Assembly: GCA_014695255.1 (NCBI GenBank)
Contig: JACJNX010000077.1
Coordinates: 248,001 to 312,000 of the forward strand
Length of the DNA stretch: 64,000 nt
Reading direction: 5' to 3'
Source: Cyanobacteria bacterium FACHB-63
GTDB lineage: Bacteria; Cyanobacteriota; Cyanobacteriia; Leptolyngbyales; Leptolyngbyaceae
The notes beneath the pieces are model-generated. The model worked only from the letters and a program-made list of their open reading frames with translations. It had not been told where the DNA came from and did not search any database. The position numbers and the translations under genes were made by a program. Positions 18,390-27,268 of the stretch are shown here, in pieces; the stretch's first letter is position 1; every line of letters starts with the position of its first letter.

Positions 18390-19349
18390 CTAGCGCATCA
18401 GGTTTAACAGTTCTTTCGGCGAGGCGAGTAAATCGATCGCCACAAAGAAGATTTTGCCTTGAGGATTCAGCAAAAATCTCCAAGCCATGTTCATGCCAAC
18501 GGCGGCACCAAACCAGGGAGTTTGTACTTTCCCAGTGACTTTGATTTGAGTATAACCGTCTTCTGCTGGCTCGGTAACGCCGCGCTCCGGCATCAATCTT
18601 AGGTTCTGGCACTCTTCTCTAAAGAACCGCATCACTGCTTCTTTACCCACGATCGGTCTTTGGAACGGAGGCTGCAATGCACCGTCGGGCGCAAACAATT
18701 CGATCAACACATCGAAGTCGTTGGCGTTCATGTTGTCCATGTACTTCAGCACCGTTGCATTATTGATGCCTTCGATTTTGACTTGGGTGCGTTGAGATTG
18801 ATCTTTCGGTGCGATTACAGGCTCGGCAACGCGGGTAAACTCACCAAGTTTGGTAGTGTCATATCCCATATCTACAACCGAATTTCGCAAGACGGTTATT
18901 TGCTGACCTTGATCCAACCCTCTCAAGGCTTGCAGAACAGCAGTCGCATTTGCAGAAAGCTCATAACCGCTAGGAATCGGGGCAACAACGCCTTGCTCCA
19001 TCCATTCTCCAAGCTGAAACCAAAAACCAAGCTTGATGTTCGCTGACCAAGTTGCATAAGTGCGGCAAATTGGAGTGTCTGCACGGTTCGCGAGGTCACA
19101 CATCACTTGTGTTTGCTCAGGGAACGTCATTTTTTTGATGCTCTCTAATGTGGGTTCTGCGAACTGCATACTTGCAGCACCCGGAGCCGCTACGGTCACG
19201 GTCTTACCCATTTCTAAATAAGCAAACCAAGTCCATGCCAGTTGATCTTCCGCGCTGAGTTGATTGAATCGAGCAGTCGTCGCAGGCACAACATCCGCCG
19301 AGAGCGTGTTGGGAAAGATACTACGGGCTGAGTCAATGGTAATGGGCAT
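18390..19349 (-). CDS. ocp: Orange carotenoid protein
   Basis: A 319-residue, two-domain photoprotective carotenoid protein that quenches phycobilisome excitation under strong blue-green light. The all-helical N-terminal domain (about 15-165) keeps Tyr44, Asn104, Trp110 and Arg155 at the positions known from Synechocystis OCP. A linker (about 166-195) leads to an NTF2-like C-terminal domain with ATVLKYMDNMNANDFD. Tyr203 and the Trp in NMAWRF correspond to the keto-carotenoid-binding Tyr201 and Trp288. Length and the adjacent frp gene point to the OCP1 clade. No carotenoid ketolase gene is in the window. Confidence 0.96.
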   Translation of the reverse strand: MPITIDSARSIFPNTLSADVVPATTARFNQLSAEDQLAWTWFAYLEMGKTVTVAAPGAASMQFAEPTLESIKKMTFPEQTQVMCDLANRADTPICRTYATWSANIKLGFWFQLGEWMEQGVVAPIPSGYELSANATAVLQALRGLDQGQQITVLRNSVVDMGYDTTKLGEFTRVAEPVIAPKDQSQRTQVKIEGINNATVLKYMDNMNANDFDVLIELFAPDGALQPPFQRPIVGKEAVMRFFREECQNLRLMPERGVTEPAEDGYTQIKVTGKVQTPWFGAAVGMNMAWRFLLNPQGKIFFVAIDLLASPKELLNLMR

Positions 19350-19636
19350 AGTTTTAAGACCTAGAGTGTGAGCTGGTCACAGAGAAGTCGATCGCGTAAA
19401 GAACGCTGCGTTTTCCTGCTACGGTACAAATTATCACATTTTGTAACAAACTTCTTAATAATTCTTCATATTGCTTCCCGCAGGGGTGACTCGATTGGTC
19501 ATGGGTATCGTTGATCGCGTTCCGAATGCTTGATTTTTGATAAATATCTCCAAATTATGAGAAATCACGCCCCACAGTTTCTAGAATAGAAAGTGAGACA
19601 TCTTAAAGATTTGTATCAATAAAGAGGAGGAGCGGT

Positions 19637-20656
19637 ATGACTCCTGCGGTGCTAATTGAAAAGTTACAAAAGCGCTACGGCTCGATCGAAGCCGTTAAAG
19701 ATATTTCGCTGGAAGTTCGATCCGGCGAAATTTTCGGGCTTTTGGGACCGAACGGGGCAGGCAAAACGACTACGCTGCGCTGTTTGTGTACGCTGACAGA
19801 ACCCGATGCGGGCAAAATCGAAGTTTCGGGCGTTAGCGCGATCGACAATCCCCGTGCGGCTCGTCAAAGACTAGGCTATGTCGCTCAAGCAGTCGCGCCC
19901 GATAAAGTCCTTACCGGTCGCGAATTGCTCGAACTTCAAGCCGCGCTCTATCATTTACCCAAAGCTTCGATCAAACCTCGAATCGCTGAAGTCCTGAACC
20001 TACTTGGACTCGATGAATGGGCAAATAAAAGGAGCGGTACGTATTCCGGCGGATTAATGAAACGATTGGATCTCGCTGCCGGACTGCTTCATCAGCCCGA
20101 CGTTTTAGTTCTCGATGAACCGACTGTTGGACTCGATATCGAAAGCCGTGTGGCAGTGTGGAATTTCCTGCGGCAACTGCGTGAACAAGGCACGACGGTT
20201 TTGATTACCAGCCATTATCTTGAAGAAATCGATGCCCTTGCCGATCGCGTTGCCATTATCGATCGGGGCGTGGTGATTTCAGCAGGAACACCCTCGGAAC
20301 TGAAAGATCGAGTCGGGGGAGAGCGGATCACCTTACGGATTCGGGAATTTTCGCCGATCGACGAAGCGGAAAAAGCGAGATCGCTCCTTCAATCGCTGCC
20401 AATGGTTCAAGAAGTCATTATTAATGGAGCGCAGGGCAATTCGCTAAACTTAGTCGTAACCCCAAATAGCGAGGCCTTAACCAGCGTTCAACAAGCCCTA
20501 ACTCAAGCCGGACTTCCCACCTTTGGAATCGCTCAATCTCGTCCGAGTCTAGACGATGTGTATCTTGCAGCAACCGGACGCACACTCATGGACGCCGAAC
20601 TTGCTGCTGCTGGAAGTCGCGACCCGAAAGCAGAACGCAAGCAAAGTATGAGATAA
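19637..20656 (+). CDS. ABC exporter ATPase (DrrA/NodI type)
   Basis: A 339-residue ATPase of the ABC-2 exporter class. Walker A GPNGAGKTTT, signature YSGGLMKRLDLAAGL, Walker B VLVLDEPTVGLD and switch His in TSHYLEEID are all present. The C-terminal extension (about 230-330) matches DrrA-like daunorubicin-resistance proteins, including PSLDDVYLAATGRTL. AGGAGGAG lies close before the ATG. It pairs with the permease 37 bases downstream. The exported substrate, perhaps a lipid or glycolipid, is not known. Confidence 0.9.
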   Translation: MTPAVLIEKLQKRYGSIEAVKDISLEVRSGEIFGLLGPNGAGKTTTLRCLCTLTEPDAGKIEVSGVSAIDNPRAARQRLGYVAQAVAPDKVLTGRELLELQAALYHLPKASIKPRIAEVLNLLGLDEWANKRSGTYSGGLMKRLDLAAGLLHQPDVLVLDEPTVGLDIESRVAVWNFLRQLREQGTTVLITSHYLEEIDALADRVAIIDRGVVISAGTPSELKDRVGGERITLRIREFSPIDEAEKARSLLQSLPMVQEVIINGAQGNSLNLVVTPNSEALTSVQQALTQAGLPTFGIAQSRPSLDDVYLAATGRTLMDAELAAAGSRDPKAERKQSMR

Positions 20657-20693
20657 CCGCCAATTCATTCTGAATGTCATTCACACTTTAACT

Positions 20694-21569
20694 ATGAGTA
20701 CGACCATTACCCCTCCGAAAACTGCATCAGAACCCCGTCCCACGATCGCGCCCCCGAATCCGTTTGGCGAGTTTGTGCAAGAAACGGCAGCCATGACCAA
20801 GCGGTTGTTTATTCAACTCCAGCGCCGTCCTTCTACACTACTGGCGGGAATCATCCAACCGTTGATGTGGCTAATTTTATTTGGTGCGCTGTTTCAGAAT
20901 GCGCCCAGAGGATTGTTTGGCGATCAAGTGAATTATGGTCAGTTCTTAGGCGCTGGCGTGATTGTCTTTACTGCATTTGGTGGAGCACTCAATGCAGGAC
21001 TTCCGGTGATGTTTGATCGAGAGTTTGGATTCCTGAATCGCTTGCTTGTGGCTCCCTTGGCTTCTAGGTTTTCGATCGTCATGGCATCCGCGATCTTTAT
21101 CACGACCCTGAGCTTAGTTCAAACGGCAGCGATCGTCGCAACGAGTGCATTTTTAGGGGCAGGATTGCCGAATGCGATCGGGCTTGCGTTAGTGGCACTG
21201 ATCGTGTTGCTGTTAGTCGTTGCGGTCACAGCCTTGAGTCTAGGATTAGCGTTTGCGCTACCGGGACATATTGAACTGCTTGCGGTCATCTTTGTTACGA
21301 ATTTACCGTTGCTATTTGCGAGTACGGCTCTGGTTCCCTTGTCGTTCATGCCGAAGTGGTTGCAAGTCGTCGCCACGCTGAATCCCCTGAGCTATGCGAT
21401 CGAGCCAATTCGTTACCTCTATCTTCATCCGGATTGGAGCTTTGGCAGTGTGATCATGCAAGCACCCTTTGGAAATGTGACGCTTGGTGGAGCATTGCTG
21501 ATTTTAGTTGGGCTGTGTGCGATCGCGCTGGTGGCGGTTCAACCGTTGATGAAGCGTCGATTGGCTTAG
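20694..21569 (+). CDS. ABC-2 type exporter permease (DrrB-like)
   Basis: A 291-residue membrane protein with about six hydrophobic segments and the ABC2_membrane pattern: RRPSTLLAGIIQPLMWLILF near residue 45, then an FDREFGFLNRLLVAPLASR coupling region (about 105-125) and a late LNPLSYAIEPIRYLYL motif typical of DrrB-like permeases. With the upstream ATPase it forms a complete homodimeric exporter. Operon spacing is tight and no other gene seems linked. Confidence 0.88.
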   Translation: MSTTITPPKTASEPRPTIAPPNPFGEFVQETAAMTKRLFIQLQRRPSTLLAGIIQPLMWLILFGALFQNAPRGLFGDQVNYGQFLGAGVIVFTAFGGALNAGLPVMFDREFGFLNRLLVAPLASRFSIVMASAIFITTLSLVQTAAIVATSAFLGAGLPNAIGLALVALIVLLLVVAVTALSLGLAFALPGHIELLAVIFVTNLPLLFASTALVPLSFMPKWLQVVATLNPLSYAIEPIRYLYLHPDWSFGSVIMQAPFGNVTLGGALLILVGLCAIALVAVQPLMKRRLA

Positions 21570-21731
21570 AGCTTCTAATCAAAATGAGATCGGGCGGTTG
21601 TAGACTCAGGGCTACGATCGCTCGATTTTATATGTATCAGTGTTAGAGAGAACTGTTATGGACAATCTGTTTCTCTGATTGTGAACCGCTGGAGGTTATA
21701 CCAAGTCTCTCAATACTGGTGACAGGTCTGG

Positions 21732-21782
21732 GTAAAGACGCGATTAAAAGCTTCGCTGCACCAAAGGTGTTCGCGTCTTTAC
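21732..21782. repeat. 12-bp perfect inverted repeat with nested hairpin
   Basis: GTAAAGACGCGA (21732-21743) and TCGCGTCTTTAC (21771-21782) are exactly complementary. The 27-base loop holds a second mini-stem, CACC-AAA-GGTG. It lies between convergent genes, so a terminator or a small palindromic mobile repeat are both possible. Confidence 0.65.
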
Positions 21783-21831
21783 GAGAATACGGGTCGTAAA
21801 GATAGGATCGGACGCAACAAACATCTAGCAG

Positions 21832-21859
21832 ATTCATTAACTTATATTCATTAACTTAT
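21832..21859. repeat. Tandem 14-bp duplication
   Basis: ATTCATTAACTTAT occurs twice head to tail without a gap. It lies 50 bases after the inverted repeat. No function is apparent. Confidence 0.6.
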
Positions 21860-21933
21860 GTGGGAGAGCGATTTCGAGCAGCAGAGGGTCGATCGATCTC
21901 TAAGCGATAAGCAAGCTACTAAACCCAGTAAAG

Positions 21934-22782
21934 TCAACAATCTTGCACAAAATTCAACACCACTTGATTGAACTGGGCTGGATGTTCCAGATGCGGATAA
22001 TGCCCACACCGATCGATCAGTAAGGGCTGCTTTGCATTCGGCAAATTCTTCGCGGCAACGTGAGCATGAGCAAGCGGAATAATTCGATCTTGTTTGCCCC
22101 AAATAATCAATGCGGGCGCTGTAATGCTTGCAAGATTTTGCACGATCGACTGATACACCGATTCCTGCACTCCCAATAGATTTAGATTTGTCCGCGCCAT
22201 CTGAATCAAGGGTTCTTTGCGCCCCGGTAGCGCAAAAATCGGATAACGCAAATCAATCCACTCTTGCGGAATTGTATCGACATCAAACACATTCTGCCGC
22301 AGCATCGGACGCATCACCGCAGGAGTAGGTTGCAGCGATCGTATTGCCATCGGTAACGTTGCAAGTCGAGCAGAAATCGCCACCTCTCGCCCTAGCCCAA
22401 AACTTCCGACCAGCACCAACTTCTCAATTCTCTCCGGAGCCATCAGCGCCAGTTGCAACACTGCCCCGCCCGACATCGAATGCCCCACCAAGACCGCAGA
22501 GTGAATCGATAGCGCATTCATAAAGCCCTGAACAAATTCCGCCTGATACCTCAATGAATACGAGGCGGAAGGCTTGTCTGATCGTCCCGAACCTACCATA
22601 TCGATCGCAATCACTCGATGTTTTCGCGCTAAAGCTAGGAAGTTGTAATACCAAAACTCAACTGATCCTCCTGCTCCATGCAGCAGAATGAGGGTTTGCT
22701 TTCCCGCTCCTGCCTCCCAGTACCGTGTTTTAACTGTGCCAACTTGAACATATTGATCGATCTGAGTCTGGGTTAGAAGCAT
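21934..22782 (-). CDS. Alpha/beta hydrolase
   Basis: 282 residues from the ATG at 22782, just after a GGTGAG ribosome site. An open frame continues about 98 codons upstream but that part is unlike the family. The hydrolase pattern is complete: LILLHGAGGSVEFW (oxyanion region), nucleophile elbow GHSMSGGA (Ser), a late Asp in IIWGKQDRIIP and His in CGHYPHLEHP. The substrate is unknown; it resembles the many carbon-carbon hydrolase or haloperoxidase-like proteins of cyanobacteria. It is divergent from the chorismate lyase gene, with 195 bases between them. Confidence 0.85.
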   Translation of the reverse strand: MLLTQTQIDQYVQVGTVKTRYWEAGAGKQTLILLHGAGGSVEFWYYNFLALARKHRVIAIDMVGSGRSDKPSASYSLRYQAEFVQGFMNALSIHSAVLVGHSMSGGAVLQLALMAPERIEKLVLVGSFGLGREVAISARLATLPMAIRSLQPTPAVMRPMLRQNVFDVDTIPQEWIDLRYPIFALPGRKEPLIQMARTNLNLLGVQESVYQSIVQNLASITAPALIIWGKQDRIIPLAHAHVAAKNLPNAKQPLLIDRCGHYPHLEHPAQFNQVVLNFVQDC

Positions 22783-22977
22783 GAACTCACCGTCTCGCAA
22801 CAAATCGGATCGCTTGCTGTCTCTTAGCAAGCGATCGTTACAAACTGAGGAAGAGTATACCTGTGGCTGCGAATTTTGAACGCGAAGTTCGATTCCAAGA
22901 TGCGATCGTCTTATAGGGCGATTCGCGCTCGCGCAGACAGCGTTATCATAAGAGAAAGTTAACTTATGTAAACAAGC

Positions 22978-23586
22978 GTGACTGCGACCTTTCGATCCAC
23001 CGATAGCGCGATTCTGCCGACCACTTGGCATTGTCTCGATCCGATTTGGGAAGCCAGCGAACTCGAAATTCAGCAAGGTTTACCGCACAGCAAACTCTCT
23101 CCCGCTTGGCAAATGATGCTGCTTGGCGATGGTTCTCCAACTCGGCACTTACAGCTTCTCACTGGAGAACCTACTGAAGTTGATGTTCTGGATATGTCTC
23201 CGATCGGCTTTTCTACCGATAATGCACCTCCTGCGATCGCACAAATTCCGGCTGAACGTCTCCGCCGACAAATCTGGCTCAAAACCGCTTCAGGTCAACG
23301 TTTAGGTTATGCTGCTTCTTGGTGGGAATTGAGCCACGTTGATGAGTATTTGCAAAATAAGTCGCAGCCTGTTTGGGCAAATTTGTCGCGATCGCGCCTA
23401 GAGTTGTACCGCGAAATCAAAGGCTTACATTATGGTCGATCGCCTGCGTTAGAAGCGGCGTTTGGCTATTCAACTCCGCTTTGGGGACGGCATTATTTGT
23501 TCTGGCATCATGGCAAGCCGTTTACGATGATTTATGAGGTGTTTTCACCCTATTTAGAAAAGTATTTGGGGAAAGCGCAAGCTTGA
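22978..23586 (+). CDS. Chorismate lyase (cyanobacterial DUF98 type)
   Basis: A 202-residue protein with the cyanobacterial chorismate-lyase pattern: SPAWQMMLLGDGSPTRHLQLLTGEPTEVDVL split across about 41-70, R at 101-102 in ERLRRQIWL, and YAASWW. It makes 4-hydroxybenzoate plus pyruvate from chorismate, the first step of the plastoquinone head group in cyanobacteria. The start at 22978 is GTG without a good ribosome site, so the true start is uncertain by a few codons. It stands alone, divergent from the hydrolase gene. Confidence 0.82.
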   Translation: MTATFRSTDSAILPTTWHCLDPIWEASELEIQQGLPHSKLSPAWQMMLLGDGSPTRHLQLLTGEPTEVDVLDMSPIGFSTDNAPPAIAQIPAERLRRQIWLKTASGQRLGYAASWWELSHVDEYLQNKSQPVWANLSRSRLELYREIKGLHYGRSPALEAAFGYSTPLWGRHYLFWHHGKPFTMIYEVFSPYLEKYLGKAQA

Positions 23587-23604
23587 AGATGTGAGCGATC
23601 GCGA

Positions 23605-23815
23605 GAATTCTGTGTATTCCGCAAGAAAATCGAATTGGACGCGGAGCGAATCGAATTGGCGTGACCAAATTCTGTATATCCCGCAGGGAAAATTGAATTC
23701 GCCTTACGTCGAATCGAATTAGACGTGGGGCGAATCGAATTGGCGCGACGGAATTCTGTATATTCCGTAGTGCGAATCGAATATTGCAGCAGGAGAATCG
23801 AATGTGCCGTAGAGT
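23605..23815. repeat. Degenerate interspersed repeat cluster
   Basis: Two short motifs alternate. AATTCTGTATATTCCG-like copies occur at 23605-23622, 23668-23684 and 23751-23767. GCGAATCGAATTGGC-like copies occur near 23646, 23709 and 23730, with shorter AATCGAAT pieces at the end. The minus strand stays open for 95 codons with a repeated NSI pattern, but this looks like a consequence of the repeats rather than a gene. Confidence 0.6.
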
Positions 23816-23931
23816 AAATTAAAGGATGTAAGCGCAAAACTGAAATAGCGATCGCAACTTTAAAAGAATTCTACGTTACGATTCTGCTTCGTTGATGAGG
23901 GCTTGAAAGCGATCATCATTTCAAATGCGTT

Positions 23932-24144
23932 TCATTTTGACGATCGCTCTGCTTGAATTTCGCGATACAACTCCCTGACTGAATGGTTTCCAGACAACTG
24001 CTCTTTCAACTGTAAATAATCAACTTTTTGAAAGGAAGTTTTTCTGAGAAACATCGCGGCTTTGGCAATTCCTAGAACTTGAATTAATGCCTCTGTTCCC
24101 TGCTGTCTTACTTCTTCTTCGTTCGGTACGACTATATTTTTGAT
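23932..24144 (-). pseudogene. Remnant of an antitoxin-like small gene
   Basis: An open frame of about 70 codons that lacks an ATG, GTG or TTG start after the upstream in-frame stop (24145-24147). The translation contains RQQGTEALIQVLGIAKAAMF and then DYLQLKEQL and ELYREI. It aligns by eye with the antitoxin-like protein at 27255-27467 (GLEAL--TLG---M--FLQQ, DY---R-QLL, V-EQI), so it is probably a 5'-truncated member of the same family. The partner toxin is not seen. A start at ATG inside the frame would leave only about 40 residues. Confidence 0.55.
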
Positions 24145-24235
24145 TCAATTTAAATTAGTCCTCAATCAACGAATGGCTGATACAAATGCAGTAGGTGTAA
24201 TTGTTCTGAGCGAACTAGAGTATCTAGATAGATTT

Positions 24236-24457
24236 TCACTCCTCAATCACCTCGACTAGATCTTCGATCGACACCTCAAACACTTTCAGCAATCTGATCA
24301 ACGCAGAAATGTCCGCCATTGCCATTCCAGAAGAAGCCGCATAGGTTTTGACTGTGCTGTAATTCACACCTGAGCGATTAGAAACTTCTTTCAGCGTCCA
24401 TCCTCGTTCCTGCGCTAATTCACGAATTCTTAACCTAACCAAACCCATGCTTGACAT
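24236..24457 (-). CDS. XRE-family small HTH regulator
   Basis: A 73-residue protein that is almost entirely a Cro/C1-type helix-turn-helix: RIRELAQERGWTLKEVSNRSGVNYSTVKTY, then ISALIRLLKVFEVSIEDL. Such stand-alone regulators often control a neighbouring small operon or phage-like genes. It is divergent from the small gene at 24559 with about 100 bases between starts, so it may regulate itself and that neighbour. Starts at 24457 or 24448 are both possible. Confidence 0.8.
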   Translation of the reverse strand: MSSMGLVRLRIRELAQERGWTLKEVSNRSGVNYSTVKTYAASSGMAMADISALIRLLKVFEVSIEDLVEVIEE

Positions 24458-24558
24458 GGTCGAGATTTCGACCTTTAATAAAAATGCTTAAACGCGGTAG
24501 CTCCCTCAGTCTGGAAAACTCAAGAGCCACCGCTCATCTCACAATGGAGACGAAACCC

Positions 24559-24783
24559 ATGATACCAGCCCATCCCGATCGCGATGCGGTTCCCAATTCT
24601 GCCGCTCAAAATTATCGAACTCGTTTACATCCCTGGTGCGTCATTCGCCTCTTACCCAAAATGCAGCGCGTTGTATTAGAACGCTTTCGCAGTCGCACCC
24701 AAGCCGAAGAATACCTCAAACTCATGCGGCGATTGATGCCAGAAGCCGTGCATCAGATTGTCTTCGATCCAGAAACCAATTAG
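24559..24783 (+). CDS. Small conserved-looking protein, unknown function
   Basis: About 74 residues from the ATG at 24559, preceded by GGAGA; another ATG at 24544 would add five residues. The sequence RLHPWCVIRLLPKMQRVVLERF-R-R-QAEEYLKLMRRLMP reads like a compact alpha/beta protein in which a strand is followed by an amphipathic helix. I recognise no family. It lies divergent from the XRE regulator and 33 bases before the next gene. Confidence 0.6.
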   Translation: MIPAHPDRDAVPNSAAQNYRTRLHPWCVIRLLPKMQRVVLERFRSRTQAEEYLKLMRRLMPEAVHQIVFDPETN

Positions 24784-24816
24784 ATTAAGAACTGTAAAGC
24801 ATTCTGCGATCGCACT

Positions 24817-25293
24817 ATGTCCATCCCCGGCAAACCTCGCCCACTCTGGAAAGTCATTCTGTTTTCAGGATTAACCGGACTGCTGTACTACGGCTATTAC
24901 AAATGGATCATTCAAGAAGAGCTACGAACCTATAACGGTAAAGGCTGGTCAGGGACGCTCTGTTTATTACCGTTTGTACTTGGCGTTGCAGTGCCACAAG
25001 CATTAGCATTCTTCGATCCGGATGTTCCGGGTTGGTTCGGATGGTTTTCGCTCCTGGGAATTGCGTGGATCTATATTGTGCAGTTTCGGCTGTATCGCAC
25101 AGTGAACGAATTGTATGAGCGAGACGGACTCAAGCCGCCCTTAGTCGTCTGGTGGATCTTCGTGCCTGGATTAAATCTCATTGTAGGACTGCGGCAGATT
25201 TATTTTCTCAGCCAGTATTGGGCAAAGCTTCAGGGTGAAACAGTACGAGATCCCATCGCTGATCCAATTCCCTTTCTATCCAGTAACGCCTAA
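24817..25293 (+). CDS. Multi-pass membrane protein, unknown function
   Basis: 158 residues with about four hydrophobic segments (about 10-27, 47-65, 72-90 and 108-126), separated by a conserved-looking loop LYRTVNELYERDGLKPPLVVWW. It weakly resembles DUF4234-type small membrane proteins. No enzymatic motif is seen. It stands 85 bases before the ATP sulfurylase gene with no evident link. Confidence 0.6.
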   Translation: MSIPGKPRPLWKVILFSGLTGLLYYGYYKWIIQEELRTYNGKGWSGTLCLLPFVLGVAVPQALAFFDPDVPGWFGWFSLLGIAWIYIVQFRLYRTVNELYERDGLKPPLVVWWIFVPGLNLIVGLRQIYFLSQYWAKLQGETVRDPIADPIPFLSSNA

Positions 25294-25378
25294 TCGTCAC
25301 ACATCCTGCTAAGTTTATTGAAGACCGCTTCTCTGATCGGAAAAGTGGTAATTTCACCCTTTCATCTCTCTACACCAC

Positions 25379-26542
25379 ATGAGTCATCCTAACGGCATCG
25401 CACCTCACGGCGGACAACTAATCGATCGCATTGTCACAGGCGCTCAACGCGAAGAATTTCTCTCTAAGGCGGACTTTCTACCGCGTGTTCAACTCGACGC
25501 TCGCGCTGTCTCAGATTTGCAGCTAATTGCGATCGGTGGCTTTAGTCCCCTGACCGGGTTTATGGGCAAAGCGGACTACGATCGCGTCGTCGAAGAAATG
25601 CACCTAGCCAATGGCTTGCCGTGGTCGATTCCGATCACACTCGCTGTGACAGAAGACATCGCCGCACCCTTGCAGGAAGGAAACTTAATTCGTCTAGACG
25701 ATTCAGCCGGGCGCTACATTGGTGTATTGCAGTTGAGTGAGAAATACACTTACGACAAGACGCGGGAAGCAATGAAAGTCTACCGGACTGACTCAAAACA
25801 ACATCCCGGTGTTGCAGTCCTTTATCGTCAAGGTAACGTGAATTTGGCGGGAGACATTTGGTTATTAGAGCGAAATTCGCATCCGCTATTCCCAGCCTAT
25901 CAGATTGATCCGGCTCTATCACGAGCCGCATTCCGGGAAAGAGGCTGGAAAACCGTTGTCGGCTTCCAAACTCGTAATCCGATTCACCGCGCTCATGAAT
26001 ACATTATTAAGTGTGCGCTGGAAACCGTGGATGGATTGTTTCTGCATCCCTTAGTAGGTGCGACGAAAGAAGATGACATTCCAGCCGATATTCGGATGCG
26101 CTGCTACGAAATTATGGTGGAGCATTACTTCCCGCACAATCGGGTCATTCTCGCCATCAATCCCGCAGCAATGCGTTATGCCGGACCGCGTGAAGCTATT
26201 TTCCACGCGCTGATTCGGAAAAATTATGGCTGTACTCATTTCATCGTGGGACGCGATCATGCAGGCGTGGGAGATTACTACGGCACTTACGATGCTCAAT
26301 ACATTTTCGATGAGTTCGATCCGGCTGCATTAGGCATTCAACCCTTGAAGTTTGAGCACGCTTTCTACTGCAAGCGCACACAAGGCATGGCAACAACTAA
26401 GACCAGTCCGAGTTTGCCAGAAGAGCGGGTGCACTTGTCGGGAACGAAGGTCAGAGAAATGCTGCGTCGAGGAGAATTACCGCCGCCTGAATTCTCACGT
26501 CCAGAGGTTGCTGCTGAATTAGCGAAGGCGATGAAGGGTTAG
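25379..26542 (+). CDS. sat: Sulfate adenylyltransferase (ATP sulfurylase)
   Basis: A 387-residue homo-oligomeric ATP sulfurylase that turns sulfate and ATP into adenosine 5'-phosphosulfate, the first step of assimilatory sulfate reduction. The motif [13 protein letters not shown] holds the HxxH-like ATP site and [11 protein letters not shown] the second signature. The early [18 protein letters not shown] block and the late [18 protein letters not shown] block are also present. Length is normal for the single-domain bacterial type without a kinase domain. A strong terminator lies 20 bases after the stop, so it is monocistronic or ends its unit. Confidence 0.96.
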   Translation: MSHPNGIAPHGGQLIDRIVTGAQREEFLSKADFLPRVQLDARAVSDLQLIAIGGFSPLTGFMGKADYDRVVEEMHLANGLPWSIPITLAVTEDIAAPLQEGNLIRLDDSAGRYIGVLQLSEKYTYDKTREAMKVYRTDSKQHPGVAVLYRQGNVNLAGDIWLLERNSHPLFPAYQIDPALSRAAFRERGWKTVVGFQTRNPIHRAHEYIIKCALETVDGLFLHPLVGATKEDDIPADIRMRCYEIMVEHYFPHNRVILAINPAAMRYAGPREAIFHALIRKNYGCTHFIVGRDHAGVGDYYGTYDAQYIFDEFDPAALGIQPLKFEHAFYCKRTQGMATTKTSPSLPEERVHLSGTKVREMLRRGELPPPEFSRPEVAAELAKAMKG

Positions 26543-26563
26543 TAGAATTCAAAGCGCTTTAGA

Positions 26564-26596
26564 CGGGGACGTTTCTGTAGAAGCGTCCCTGTTTTT
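26564..26596 (+). terminator. Intrinsic terminator of sat
   Basis: GGGACG pairs with CGTCCC, extended inward by TTCT-GT-AGAA, and is followed by a TTTTT run. Confidence 0.9.
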
Positions 26597-26659
26597 ATGC
26601 ACAGCGATATTGAAGATGACAAGTGATCGCGATCGCACAATTCTCTCCCAGTCCTTCTA

Positions 26660-26696
26660 CGATCGACCCTGAAATCGATTGATTCAGCCTTTAACG
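26660..26696. repeat. 37-bp direct repeat, left copy
   Basis: This copy matches the one at 27497-27533 at 35 of 37 positions (CGATCGACCCTGAAATCGAT, two changed bases, then ATTCAGCCTTTAACG). The pair brackets the PIN toxin-antitoxin genes exactly, with no other gene inside. Confidence 0.75.
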
Positions 26697-26806
26697 ACCG
26701 ATCCCCATCTCAGGATTTCCTCGGTGAGCAATCAAATTTTTTCAAAAATCAAGACTCTCGTAGGATTGCTGATATGTTAGGCAATGCTTGATGTGATGGA
26801 CGCTGA

Positions 26807-27268
26807 ATGAGTTTTGTTATCTACCTCGATGTTTGTTGTTTCAATCGCCCGTTTGATGATCAACGTCAAGAACGGATTCGATTAGAAGCAGAAGCAGTGT
26901 TGATGATCTTGGAGCGATGTCAAACTGGGACGTGGACTTTGGTAGGAAGTGAAGCGATTGAAGCGGAAATTGGGCAGATTCGAGATCCAGATCGTTTGGC
27001 TCAAGTGCAAACGTTAGCAAGTGCAGCAACACAGCGAGTGATGGTCGATCGATCTGTAGAGCGGCAGGTGGAAGAATGGATTAGACAAGGATTTGGGGTG
27101 TTTGATGCCTTTCATTTAACTTGTGCTGAAGTGAGAAGTGTGACGGTTTTGCTGACGACAGATGACAGATTCTTACGGCGTGCGATGCGGATGGGAGAAA
27201 TGCTACAAGTAAGAGTAGCGAATCCTTTGCAGTGGCTTTTGGAGGTGGTGAGTGATGAGCGTGAATGA
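26807..27268 (+). CDS. PIN-domain toxin-like protein
   Basis: 153 residues with PIN ribonuclease features: an early acidic strand IYLDVCCFNRPFDD (Asp8), a central Glu in VGSEAIEAEIGQI, and C-terminal FDAFHLTCAEV and LLTTDDRFLRRA, giving the usual cluster of Asp/Glu metal ligands. It resembles VapC-like toxins that cleave RNA. The stop overlaps the next gene by 14 bases. Here the toxin precedes the putative antitoxin, the reverse of canonical vapBC. It is flanked by direct repeats. Confidence 0.78.
   Translation: MSFVIYLDVCCFNRPFDDQRQERIRLEAEAVLMILERCQTGTWTLVGSEAIEAEIGQIRDPDRLAQVQTLASAATQRVMVDRSVERQVEEWIRQGFGVFDAFHLTCAEVRSVTVLLTTDDRFLRRAMRMGEMLQVRVANPLQWLLEVVSDERE

Larger units (their letters stand above)
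21570..21933. other. Intergenic stretch with inverted and tandem repeats
   Basis: 364 bases between convergent genes without a credible coding region. They contain a large perfect inverted repeat (21732-21782) and a tandem 14-bp duplication (21832-21859). Confidence 0.6.

Noticed and set aside
22783-23076. An N-terminal extension of the alpha/beta hydrolase.
   Set aside because: The extra 98 residues are unlike the family, cover the divergent promoter and part of the chorismate lyase gene, and the ATG at 22782 has a ribosome site.
23550-23837. A 95-codon minus-strand frame with repeated NSI motifs.
   Set aside because: It follows from the underlying DNA repeats, overlaps the chorismate lyase 3' end and has no plausible ribosome site.
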